A stretch of DNA of 64,000 bases from Dyella sp. BiH032 (lineage in GTDB: Bacteria > Pseudomonadota > Gammaproteobacteria > Xanthomonadales > Rhodanobacteraceae), in the NCBI RefSeq assembly GCF_031954525.1, contig NZ_CP134867.1:1302001-1366000 (forward strand). Reading direction: 5' to 3'. A model generated the notes under the pieces. It searched no databases. It was not told the DNA's origin and was given only the letters and a program-made list of their open reading frames with translations. Within the stretch, counting starts at the first letter, position 1; each line of letters starts with the position of its first letter. Shown here piece after piece: positions 49,489-57,447 of the stretch. The translations under genes and the position numbers were made by a program.

Positions 49489-50064
49489 ATGACGACCACC
49501 GCAACCACGCAGCCGGGCAAGGGCGGCTTCGACGGTTTTCCGCACCTGCTGGAAGGCACCCATTGGATCGACCACATGCGCGACGGCACGCCGGTGCTGA
49601 TCCGTCCGCTGCGGCCGGACGATCGCGAACGCGAGGAAGAATTCATCCGCCGGCTTTCGCCCACCGCGCGCCGCTATCGTTTCCTGGGCGATTTCCGCCA
49701 GGCCAGTCCGGCCTTGATCGACCAGCTGATGAAAGTGGAACTGCCCAGGCAGATGGCTTTCGTCGCGCTGCTGCACGACAACGGCAAGCTGCGCGAAATC
49801 GGTGTCAGCCGCTTCGCCGCCACCACCGACGAGAAGCAATGCGAGTGCGCGGTGACCGTGGCCGACGACTGGCAGCACCGCGGTCTGGGCGTGTTGCTGA
49901 TGCGTCACCTGATCCGGACCGCGCGGGAGAACGGCTACAAGCGCATGTTCTCGGTGGACGACGCCTCCAACCAGCCGATGCGCGAGCTGGCAGAGTTCCT
50001 GGGTTTCCGCCGTGAACTGTCGCCGGACGATCCGGCGCGCGTCATGCACATTCTCGAACTGTGA
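49489..50064 (+). CDS. GNAT-family protein acetyltransferase
   Basis: 191 residues. Resembles the acetyltransferase half of Pat-type enzymes: VLIRPLRPDDREREEEFIRR, then RRYRFLGDF, the CoA loop ADDWQHRGLGVLLMRHLI and DDASNQPMRELAEFLGF. Such enzymes modify acetyl-CoA synthetase and other proteins. AGGAG precedes the ATG. The FNR-type box and the downstream usp gene (12 bp later) place it in the stress island; protein acetylation in dormancy is a plausible role, and the sirtuin at 39383 could reverse it. Confidence 0.88.
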   Translation: MTTTATTQPGKGGFDGFPHLLEGTHWIDHMRDGTPVLIRPLRPDDREREEEFIRRLSPTARRYRFLGDFRQASPALIDQLMKVELPRQMAFVALLHDNGKLREIGVSRFAATTDEKQCECAVTVADDWQHRGLGVLLMRHLIRTARENGYKRMFSVDDASNQPMRELAEFLGFRRELSPDDPARVMHILEL

Positions 50065-50076
50065 GCGGAGGGGCTT

Positions 50077-50964
50077 ATGCCACTGCGTCTGCGCAAATCG
50101 AATGAGGCGGAAATGCGTTCCGCCATGCAGGGCGAAACCCGTCATTTTCCCGCGGACATCGTGGCGCTGGTGACGTCCACCGGCCCGTGGAGCCCGGCCG
50201 TGATGGCGGCCTTCGCGCTGGCCAAGCGCTGGGACAGCCACGTGACGGGATGCTTCGTGGACCCGGTGCTGCGCACACTGCGCGGCCTCGATGGCGAGCC
50301 GACGGTGATGTCGCTGCTGCTGGACATCCCGCGCGACCGGCAGGGCGAGGCGGACGCTTTCCAGACGCTGGCACAGCGTTACGGCGTATACGGCGCCACC
50401 TGGATGAGCACGCACACCGGCCTGGCCCGCACCATGCACCAGTTGGGCGCATGGCACGACCTGATCGTGCTGGAACGCGACATCGCGGAGGAGGACGGCG
50501 ACCTCGAAGTGCTTGGCGAGGCGTTGCTGTGCTGCCGCCGGCCCTGTCTGATGTTGCCGCCGCGTTGGGACCGGGAACTGGCGTTCGATCGCGTGATGAT
50601 GGGCTGGAACGGCAGCCTGGAAGCCGTGCGCGCGGTGCACGCGGCGCTGCCGTTCCTGGGCCAGTCGCACGAGGTGGTACTGGTCGATGGCGCCTCGCCG
50701 GCAGTGGAGGACGACGGCAAGGTGATGCCGTATTTCAACCCGATCGCTTACCTGGCGCAGCATGGCATCGCGGCGAAGCGGCGGCGGATTCACGTGTCGG
50801 CGCATGAGGCGGGGGATGCCTTGCTGCACGAGGCGCGGCGGATGAATGCGGATCTGCTGGTGATGGGGGCGTATGGGCGGTCGCGGTTGCGGGAGAGGGT
50901 GTTGGGTGGGGCGACTCGCGCCGTTTTGCAGAAGGGGGTTTTGCCGGTGTTGATGCAGCATTGA
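50077..50964 (+). CDS. Universal stress protein, two-domain 2
   Basis: 295 residues; the second half ends MGAYGRSRLRERVLGGATRA and VLPVLMQH. Co-transcribed with the GNAT gene (12 bp gap). The last ~60 codons shift to G/T-ending codons (only a few end in C), as in the gene before repeat copy 1. Confidence 0.88.
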   Translation: MPLRLRKSNEAEMRSAMQGETRHFPADIVALVTSTGPWSPAVMAAFALAKRWDSHVTGCFVDPVLRTLRGLDGEPTVMSLLLDIPRDRQGEADAFQTLAQRYGVYGATWMSTHTGLARTMHQLGAWHDLIVLERDIAEEDGDLEVLGEALLCCRRPCLMLPPRWDRELAFDRVMMGWNGSLEAVRAVHAALPFLGQSHEVVLVDGASPAVEDDGKVMPYFNPIAYLAQHGIAAKRRRIHVSAHEAGDALLHEARRMNADLLVMGAYGRSRLRERVLGGATRAVLQKGVLPVLMQH

Positions 50965-51003
50965 GGGGGCGCGTGGGCGCGGTGTTTTCGGTGGGCTTGT
51001 GGC

Positions 51004-51515
51004 GTAGGTTGGGGTGAGCTTGCGAACTCCAACGTCGGGCGCTGACGATCGCCTTGCCCTCTCATCCTCGTCATTCCGGCGCAGGCCTGCACCCAGTAGT
51101 GCGACACGGCTCGGTTGTCGCCTTACGGCCAGTCTGGTCTCGCCCAAAGGGCGAGGGTTTCGCTCTCCTGCCGGAGAGCGAGTTACTTCTTCTTTGCTTG
51201 CCCAAAGAAGAAGTAACCAAGAAGAAAGGGCCCCCTGCGCGGCGCCCTCCGCAGCCTTCGCTGCTGCGGGTGCGTTGAGGTCTGGCCGGGCTTTTCGACA
51301 GGGCATCCATGCCCTGATCGAAAAGGCGGGGACATCCCTGTCCCCGCCCGCCTGCGGCGGCCTGATCGTCCAGCCCTCACCGCCGCGAAGGGAACCCGGA
51401 GATCAAGAGCACCACGGAGCGTCGCTTCGCTCGCTCTTGTTTTTCTTGCCGCGGTCCTGCACTTCTCCTTCTCCCCTCCGGGGAGAAGGCGGGATGAGGG
51501 GCGGGTGCTCGCCGG
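51004..51515 (+). repeat. Composite structured intergenic repeat, copy 2
   Basis: Same chain of hairpins as 30979-31515. Differences compensate: TTACTTCTTCTTT/AAAGAAGAAGTAA (51183-51216) has one extra pair; the CTTTTCGA stem has an inner CAGGGCA/TGCCCTG instead of CGGGCA/TGCCCG (51291-51325); CTCGCCC-AAA-GGGCGAG (51139-51155) replaces the CTCC-containing version; GGGGACA/TGTCCCC gains a pair. It ends in the CTTCTCCCC/GGGGAGAAG repeat (51470-51490). The region 51516-51661 is A/C-rich on this strand and holds no gene. Confidence 0.85.
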
Positions 51516-51661
51516 AACATAGCTAATGCAATAGCTGCAGCCGCCAGCGGCCAAGCTCAATCCGGAACAACACGCAGGTCGCGAGTGCCGCACGCCAAAA
51601 CCACAGCGCGCAGCATCGCGCCACACCCCCCCAGCCGCATCACCATCCGCAACCAACCCAC

Positions 51662-53065
51662 CTACGCCAACAAAATCGACTCATGCATCCCAGGAATCTG
51701 GCTCGGAATTCCCTTTCGCGTCAGCTGCTCGGTCATCGCCGCCATGCCGCGCTCGTACTCGCCATGCACCAGGAACACCTTGCGGCGTGGTGCGTCGCCG
51801 AGCCAGTTCAGCAGGCCGCCTTGGTCCGCGTGGGCGGAGAAGCCGTTGATCGTCCAGATCTGCGCGCGTACCTGGATGTCCTCGCCGAAGATCCGCACGG
51901 CGCGGGCGCCGTCGACGATGCGGCGGGCGAGGGTGCCTTCGGCGGCATAGCCGACGAACACGACGCTGGAACGTTCGCGCCACAGGTTGTGCTTGAGGTG
52001 GTGGCGGACGCGGCCGCCGGTGCACATGCCGGAGCCGGCGAGGATCACCGCGCCGCCTTCGATGCGGTTGATCGACATCGACTGCGAGGTGTCGCGGGTG
52101 AAGCGCAGGTCGGGGGCGGCGAAGGGGTCGCCCTCGCGCAATTGCGCGAGGAAGGATGCGTCGAAACACTCCGGATGGCGGCGGAAGATGTCCGTCGCCG
52201 AGATCGCCATGGGGGAGTCGAGGAACACATGCATGTGCTCGGGCAACTGTCCTTCGACGGCGCCGCGGTGCAGGTAATAGAGGATCTCCTGCGCACGCTC
52301 CAGCGCGAACGATGGAATCACCACGTTGCCGCCGCGCGCAAAGGTCTCGCGGATCGCGCGGTACAGCTCGTCCACCGAATCGGGCAGCGAGCGGTGCGGG
52401 CGGTTGCCGTAGGTGGTTTCCATCACCACGTAGTCGGCGGCGGGTGCGGGCGTGGGGTCGCGCAGGATGGGGCGGTCGTGGTTGCCGACGTCGCCGGAGA
52501 ACAGCACGGTACGCGTCTGGCCGCGGTCCTCGAGCGTCAGCAGGATGGAGGCCGAGCCCAGGATGTGGCCCGCATCCAGAAACTTCGCAGTCACGCCGGC
52601 TCCCACAACAACGGTCTGCCCGTAGGCCACCGGGGTGTCGAAGTAGTCGAAGCTATGGAACGCATCGTCCAGCGTGAACAGCGGTTCGCCCGCGTGCTCG
52701 CCGCGGCGCTGGCCGCTGCGTTCGGCGCGCGCGGCATCTTCCTCCTGCAGGCCGGCCGCGTCGAGCAGCACGATGCGCGCGAGGTCGCGGGTGGCGGCGG
52801 TGGCGAGGATGCGGCCGCGGAAGCCCTGGCGCACCAGGCGCGGGATGCGGCCGCAGTGGTCCAGATGGGCATGGGTGAGCAGCAGCACATCGATGCTCGC
52901 CGGATCGAAGCCGAACGGATCGAAATTCAGGTCGTGGTGGTTGTTGCCGCCCTGGAATAGGCCGCAATCGATCAGGACGCGCGTGTCGCCGCAGGTCACT
53001 AGGTGACAGGAGCCGGTGACTTGCTTGGCCGCGCCGTGCGCGCTGTAGACCATGCGTGGATTCAT
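51662..53065 (-). CDS. MBL-fold beta-CASP RNase-like protein
   Basis: 467 residues. Metallo-beta-lactamase core with the zinc motif LLLTHAHLDHCGRIP and GHILGSASI, then the beta-CASP module (VVMETTYGNRPHR, VVIPSFALERAQEILYYL) and the RNA-specificity C-terminus (GMCTGGRVRHHLKHNLW, VGYAAEGTLARRI, FSAHADQGGLLNWL). Relatives are CPSF73-like and RNase J-like nucleases. In this setting it may degrade RNA under stress. Start ATG at 53065 (MNPRMVYSAHGAAKQVTGSC). No obvious FNR box directly upstream. Confidence 0.92.
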   Translation of the reverse strand: MNPRMVYSAHGAAKQVTGSCHLVTCGDTRVLIDCGLFQGGNNHHDLNFDPFGFDPASIDVLLLTHAHLDHCGRIPRLVRQGFRGRILATAATRDLARIVLLDAAGLQEEDAARAERSGQRRGEHAGEPLFTLDDAFHSFDYFDTPVAYGQTVVVGAGVTAKFLDAGHILGSASILLTLEDRGQTRTVLFSGDVGNHDRPILRDPTPAPAADYVVMETTYGNRPHRSLPDSVDELYRAIRETFARGGNVVIPSFALERAQEILYYLHRGAVEGQLPEHMHVFLDSPMAISATDIFRRHPECFDASFLAQLREGDPFAAPDLRFTRDTSQSMSINRIEGGAVILAGSGMCTGGRVRHHLKHNLWRERSSVVFVGYAAEGTLARRIVDGARAVRIFGEDIQVRAQIWTINGFSAHADQGGLLNWLGDAPRRKVFLVHGEYERGMAAMTEQLTRKGIPSQIPGMHESILLA

Positions 53066-53162
53066 GCCGTTGGCCCGGATGGCGTGGAAAGAAAAGGCCG
53101 CCGGCGCAAGAGGGTGGGCATGATGCCGGCGGCGGGGAGAAAGCGGTGAGGCGCGCAAGCGC

Positions 53163-53600
53163 TCAGTGGCAGACCAGCACCGGCACCGGGCTGGTGAGCA
53201 GGACTTTTTGCGTTTCGCTGCCCAGCAGCAGCTTGGTGAAGCCGCGCCAGCCGTGCGAGGCCATCACGATCAGGTCGCACTGGCGGTTCTGCGCGGTCTC
53301 GACGATGCGCTCGCTGGGAAAGTCGCTGGTGACGTGCGCGCCTTCGCAGGTCACGCCGGCCTTTTCGGCGAGATCGCGGACGTCGGCCAGGTAGCGTTCG
53401 GCGCGCTCCACCGCGCCTTCCATATAGGTGGCCTCGGTGGCGGCGATCATCTCCGACACGTAGGTAAACGTATGGAAGGGCGGGATCACGTGCAGCGCAT
53501 AGACCTTGGCGCCGCACGACTTCGCCAGGTCCAGGCCGAGCTGGACGCCGCGCAGCGAAAGCTCGGAGCCGTCGGTCGGGAGGAGGATGTGCTTGAACAT
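53163..53600 (-). CDS. Universal stress protein UspA (single domain) 2
   Basis: 145 residues: MFKHILLPTDGSELSLRGVQ at the start, DLIVMASHGWRGFTKLLLGS (nucleotide loop) and VLLTSPVPVLVCH at the end. Paralogue of 47990-48421. AAGGAAA upstream. It starts 22 bp after the SDR stop and belongs to the same transcript. Confidence 0.93.
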   Translation of the reverse strand: MFKHILLPTDGSELSLRGVQLGLDLAKSCGAKVYALHVIPPFHTFTYVSEMIAATEATYMEGAVERAERYLADVRDLAEKAGVTCEGAHVTSDFPSERIVETAQNRQCDLIVMASHGWRGFTKLLLGSETQKVLLTSPVPVLVCH

Positions 53601-53622
53601 GGCGTTTCCTTCGGTGATGGGT

Positions 53623-54384
53623 TCAGCGGCAGCTGTAGCCGCCGTCGATCACCAGCTCGCTGCCGGTGACGAATTTCGCTTCGTCGGAGGCGAGGTAGAC
53701 CACGCCCCAGGCGATGTCGTCGGCCTCGCCGATGTGGCCTAGCGGATGCAGCGCATCGGCGTTGCGGCGGTTGGCGTCCGCGTCGCCGCCCAGCGAGGCT
53801 AGGTGGTGTTCGACCATCGGCGTCCAGATGAAGCCGGGGTGGATGGAGTTCACGCGGATGCGGTCGGTGGCGTAGAGCAGCGCGTCGGTCTTGGTCATCA
53901 GCCGTACCGCGCCCTTGGAGGCGTGGTAGGGCGGCACGTCGGGCGCGCCGACCAGGCCATAGATGGACGAGAGATTGACGATGCTGCCGCCGCCGTTGGC
54001 ACGGAGCGCCGGGATGGCGTGCTTGGTGCAGAAGAACACGCCCTTGACGTTGATCGCCTGGACGCGGTCCCACTCCTCCTCGGTCAACTCGTGGGTGGGT
54101 TTGTTGGCGCCGGAAATGCCGGCGTTGTTGACCAGGATGTCGAGGTGGCCGAAGTGGGCGACGGTGTCGGCGATCGCGCGGGCCACCTCCGTTTCGGAGG
54201 CGACGTCCGCATGCAGATAGCGGGCGGGTTCGCCCAGGTTGCGGGCCAGCGCCTGCCCCGGCTCGTCGAGGATGTCGGCGATGGCCACGCGCGCGCCGGC
54301 TTCCGCCATGCGCCGCGCGCACGCCGCGCCGATGCCCAGCGCACCGCCGGTGACGAACGCGACCTTGCCTTCGAGCCTGCCCAT
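53623..54384 (-). CDS. Short-chain dehydrogenase/reductase
   Basis: 253 residues of the classical SDR type: cofactor loop TGGALGIGAACARRM with D at the end of the second strand (ADILDEPGQ, so NAD preferred), NNAGISG, catalytic Ser in LSSIYGLVG, and YHASKGA (Tyr and Lys). It oxidises or reduces an alcohol/ketone of unknown identity. The ATG at 54384 is 63 bp from an FNR-type box. First gene of the SDR-usp unit. Confidence 0.92.
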   Translation of the reverse strand: MGRLEGKVAFVTGGALGIGAACARRMAEAGARVAIADILDEPGQALARNLGEPARYLHADVASETEVARAIADTVAHFGHLDILVNNAGISGANKPTHELTEEEWDRVQAINVKGVFFCTKHAIPALRANGGGSIVNLSSIYGLVGAPDVPPYHASKGAVRLMTKTDALLYATDRIRVNSIHPGFIWTPMVEHHLASLGGDADANRRNADALHPLGHIGEADDIAWGVVYLASDEAKFVTGSELVIDGGYSCR

Positions 54385-54440
54385 GACCGTGTTCCCTGCG
54401 AGGACGGGGCAGAGCATGCCCGGTGCCCGGGCCGGCCTTA

Positions 54441-54454
54441 TTGACGCGGATCAA
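54441..54454. promoter_or_regulatory. FNR/DNR-type box upstream of the SDR-usp unit
   Basis: TTGACGCGGATCAA (TTGAC-N4-ATCAA), centred 63 bp from the SDR ATG, matching a class II position. Confidence 0.75.
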
Positions 54455-54483
54455 CGGGCATGGCGCTTTGCGGCGCAAAGAAA

Positions 54484-54507
54484 AAGCCGCGCCCGGAGGC
54501 GCGGCTT
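54484..54507 (-). terminator. Rho-independent terminator of the M13 peptidase gene
   Basis: AAGCCGCGCC (54484-54493) pairs with GGCGCGGCTT (54498-54507), loop CGGA; on the minus strand it is followed by a T-rich tail. Confidence 0.9.
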
Positions 54508-54530
54508 GGCAGGGCTTCGGTGCGGGTGAC

Positions 54531-56606
54531 TTACCAGATCTTCACGCGCTGCTTCGGGTCCAGGTACAGCTTCTCGCCTGGGGCGACCTTGAACGCGTCA
54601 TACCAGGCGTCGAGGTTGCGCACGGTCTGGGCACGGAACTGGCCCGGCGAATGGCCGTCGCCGATCACCTGCGCACGCAGGGCGGCGTCGCGGGTCTTGG
54701 TGCGCCAGGACTGGCCGAAGGCGAGGAAGAAGCGCTGGTCGCCGGCCAGTCCTTCGATCACCGGCGCCGGCTTGCCGCCGAGCGATTTCACGTAGGCGGC
54801 GTGCGCGATGGCCAGGCCCGAGACGTCGGCGATGTTCTCGCCCAGCGTCTGCTGGCCATTGATGTGCAGGCCCGGCAGCGGTTCGTAGGCGTTGTACTGC
54901 TCGACCAGCTTCTGGCCCGCGGCCTTGAAGTGGGCCTGGTCCTCCGGCGTCCACCAGTTGGCGAGGCGGCCCTCGGCGTCGAACTCGGCGCCGGTGTTGT
55001 CGAAGCTGTGGCTGATCTCGTGGCCGATGACCGCGCCGATGGAGCCATAGTTGGCGGCGTCGTCGGCGTCGGGGTCGAAGAACGGCGCTTCGAGAATCGC
55101 GGCCGGGAAGTTGAGCGCGTTCTGCAGCGGCAGGTTCACCGCGTTCACCGTCTGCGGCGTCATCCACCACTCGCCCTTGTCCACCGGCTTGGACAGCTTG
55201 GCGAGCTGGTATTTGTATTCGAACTCCTCGGCGCGCAGGCGGTTGCCCACCGGATCGTCCGCACGGACGTCGAACGAGCTGTAGTCGCGCCAGGTTTCCG
55301 GATAACCGACGCCGACCTTAAGCGTGGTGATCTTGGCCTTGGCCTTCTGCTTGGTGGCGGGGCTCATCCAGTCCAGCGTGTCGACGTGGTCGTTGAAGGC
55401 GGCCTTGATGTTGTCGACCATCTGCGCGACGCGCGCCTTCGACGACGCCGGGAAATAACGCTGCACATAGATCTGGCCGACGGCGTCGCCCAGCGCCACG
55501 TTGGTGGCGCCGATGGCGCGCTTCCAGCGGTCGCGCTGCTTGGGCGTGCCGTTGAGCGTGTGGCCGTAGAACTCGAACTGCGCGTCGGCGTAGGCCTTGG
55601 GCAGCAGGCCGGCGCTGTGGTTGAGCGTGTGGAAGGCCAGCCAGTCCTTCCAGGTCTGCAGCGGCTCGCTCGCGGTGAGGGCGGAGAGCTGGCGGATCGC
55701 TTCCGGCTGCCACACGATCACCTGCTTCTGGCCGGCGAGACCGGCCGCGGTGAAGTAGGCGTTCCAGTCGAGGCCCGGCGCCTTCTTGGCAAAGTCCGCC
55801 AGCGCCCACGGATTGTTGGCTTTATGCACGTCTTCGCTCTCGACGATGCTGGCCTGCGCCTTGGCGATCTTGGTTTCCAGCGCGAGGATGGCCTTGGCCT
55901 TCTCGTCCGCGTCCTTCGCGCCGCTGAGCTTGAGCAGGCTGGCGATGTACGCCTGGTACTTCTCGCGGAAGCCCTTCATCTGGGCGTCGTCGGCGAGGTA
56001 GTAGTCGCGGTTGGGCATGCCCAGGCCGCCCTGCAGCAGGTAGGGCACGTTGTGCGAGGGGTCTTCCAGCCCCTGCGTGACGAACAGGCCGAACAGGTTC
56101 TCGGTGCTCCAGTTGGTGGCGTTGATCGGATCGACGTCCGCGCGCAGCGTGCCGCCGAGAACGGCGGACAGGCTGGCCTTGTCCTTGATCGCGTCGATCT
56201 TCGCCAGTTCCGGTTTCAACGGGTTGAGGCCGTTCTTTTCGATCGCCGCCTCGTCCATGAATGCGGCGTAGTAGTCGCCGATCTTGCGCTCGTTGCTGCC
56301 GGCCTTGGGGTGGTTCTTGCCGACGTCGCGGATCAGTTCCGCGTTGCGCTTTTCGGCCTTCTCGAACACCTGCAGGAAGATGCCGGTGCTGGCGCGGTCA
56401 GCCGGGATCTGCGCGGTCTTCTTCCAGTTGCCGTTGGCGTAGCCGTCGAAGTCGTCGCCGGGCTTCACCGCCTTGTCGATGCCGGCGAGGTCCACGCCGG
56501 CGGCGTTGTGCTGCTTGACCGCGGCCTGCTGCGGCGCGGGCGCGGCATGCAGCGTGCCGCAGGCGGCCGCGATAGCGGCGGCGAGGATCCAGCGTGTCGA
56601 CGTCAT
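54531..56606 (-). CDS. Exported M13-family zinc metallopeptidase (PepO/neprilysin-like)
   Basis: 691 residues, the family length. Signal peptide MTSTRWILAAAIAAACGTLHA; zinc motif GHEISHSFDNTG, second ligand motif TLGENIADVSGL, and the substrate-binding VNAVNLPLQNALNFPAAIL. The C-terminus VKIW matches the conserved end of the family. Cleaves peptides up to about 40 residues in the periplasm. GGAG before the ATG. Divergent from a TetR gene with a NemR-like operator between, though that operator lies closer to the TetR. Confidence 0.94.
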   Translation of the reverse strand: MTSTRWILAAAIAAACGTLHAAPAPQQAAVKQHNAAGVDLAGIDKAVKPGDDFDGYANGNWKKTAQIPADRASTGIFLQVFEKAEKRNAELIRDVGKNHPKAGSNERKIGDYYAAFMDEAAIEKNGLNPLKPELAKIDAIKDKASLSAVLGGTLRADVDPINATNWSTENLFGLFVTQGLEDPSHNVPYLLQGGLGMPNRDYYLADDAQMKGFREKYQAYIASLLKLSGAKDADEKAKAILALETKIAKAQASIVESEDVHKANNPWALADFAKKAPGLDWNAYFTAAGLAGQKQVIVWQPEAIRQLSALTASEPLQTWKDWLAFHTLNHSAGLLPKAYADAQFEFYGHTLNGTPKQRDRWKRAIGATNVALGDAVGQIYVQRYFPASSKARVAQMVDNIKAAFNDHVDTLDWMSPATKQKAKAKITTLKVGVGYPETWRDYSSFDVRADDPVGNRLRAEEFEYKYQLAKLSKPVDKGEWWMTPQTVNAVNLPLQNALNFPAAILEAPFFDPDADDAANYGSIGAVIGHEISHSFDNTGAEFDAEGRLANWWTPEDQAHFKAAGQKLVEQYNAYEPLPGLHINGQQTLGENIADVSGLAIAHAAYVKSLGGKPAPVIEGLAGDQRFFLAFGQSWRTKTRDAALRAQVIGDGHSPGQFRAQTVRNLDAWYDAFKVAPGEKLYLDPKQRVKIW

Positions 56607-56695
56607 GGTGGAGCTCCGTGGAAAAGGTGGCTCACGATAGACCCGCGCCCCACCGAGCGGGACATGACCAATGGACTAGCGGGCGGGGAGGTCAC

Positions 56696-56710
56696 TAGAC
56701 GACTGGTCTA
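56696..56710. promoter_or_regulatory. TetR operator copy 1
   Basis: TAGACGACTGGTCTA, an inverted repeat TAGAC-N5-GTCTA, 22 bp upstream of the TetR ATG. Identical to the copy at 57380-57394. Confidence 0.85.
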
Positions 56711-56732
56711 ATGGCCGCTAGAGTGCGCGCCC

Positions 56733-57335
56733 ATGAACGCCGCCGCCCCCGTCACCGACGTCCGCCAGCACATCCTCGACGTGGCTCGTCCGTTATTGCT
56801 GCGCAAGGGTTTCACGGCGGTGGGGCTGGCCGAAGTGCTGGCCGCCGCGCGGGTGCCGAAGGGGTCGTTCTATCACTACTTCGGTTCCAAGGAAGCCTTC
56901 GGCCAGGCCGTGCTGCAGGGCTACTTCGACGACTACCTCGCGCGCACCGATGTGCTGCTGGCTCAGCGAGGTACGGCGGCGCGGCGGCTGCTGGCGTATT
57001 TCAACGACTGGCTGGAATCGCAGACCGGCGACGACGCGCAGAGCCGCTGCCTGGCCGTGAAGCTGGGCGCGGAAGTGTGCGATCTCTCCGAGAGCATGCG
57101 GGCCGCGCTGGAGCGCGGCACCGGCGGGGTGATCGCGCGGCTGGCGCGTTGCATCGAGGAAGGCCGTGCGGACGGCTCGCTCGCGCCGCCGCCGGATGCG
57201 CACGCGGCTGCTGCGATGCTCTATCAGAGCTGGCTCGGTGCGAGCCTGCTGGCCAAGATTTCGCGCCACCGCGCACCGCTCGATACGGCCATGGCCGGCA
57301 CGCGGCAGCTGCTCGGGCTGCGCGACGACGCCTGA
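56733..57335 (+). CDS. TetR-family regulator (NemR/AcuR-like) of the downstream reductase
   Basis: 200 residues. Helix-turn-helix visible in ILDVARPLLLRKGFTAVGLA and EVLAAARVPKGSFYHYFGSKE; a TetR_C domain with RCLAVKLGAEVCDLSE. The Cys residues could sense electrophiles, as in NemR. The identical 15-bp palindrome sits before this gene and before the oxidoreductase at 57448, so autoregulation and control of that enzyme are expected. A Rho-independent terminator starts at the stop codon. Confidence 0.92.
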   Translation: MNAAAPVTDVRQHILDVARPLLLRKGFTAVGLAEVLAAARVPKGSFYHYFGSKEAFGQAVLQGYFDDYLARTDVLLAQRGTAARRLLAYFNDWLESQTGDDAQSRCLAVKLGAEVCDLSESMRAALERGTGGVIARLARCIEEGRADGSLAPPPDAHAAAAMLYQSWLGASLLAKISRHRAPLDTAMAGTRQLLGLRDDA

Positions 57336-57368
57336 AGCGGGACATGCGCAAGCGGTCCCGCTTTTTTT
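57335..57368 (+). terminator. Rho-independent terminator of the tetR gene
   Basis: AAGCGGGAC (57335-57343) pairs with GTCCCGCTT (57355-57363) and is followed by a run of T (57362-57368). Confidence 0.88.
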
Positions 57369-57379
57369 CACCCCGCGAC

Positions 57380-57394
57380 TAGACGACTGGTCTA
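57380..57394. promoter_or_regulatory. TetR operator copy 2
   Basis: TAGACGACTGGTCTA, identical to 56696-56710, about 54 bp before the oxidoreductase ATG. Confidence 0.85.
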
Positions 57395-57447
57395 ACGCCA
57401 GCTCGACCGTGCCGCCGACCGACGTTCCCACCCCACAAGGACTGCCC

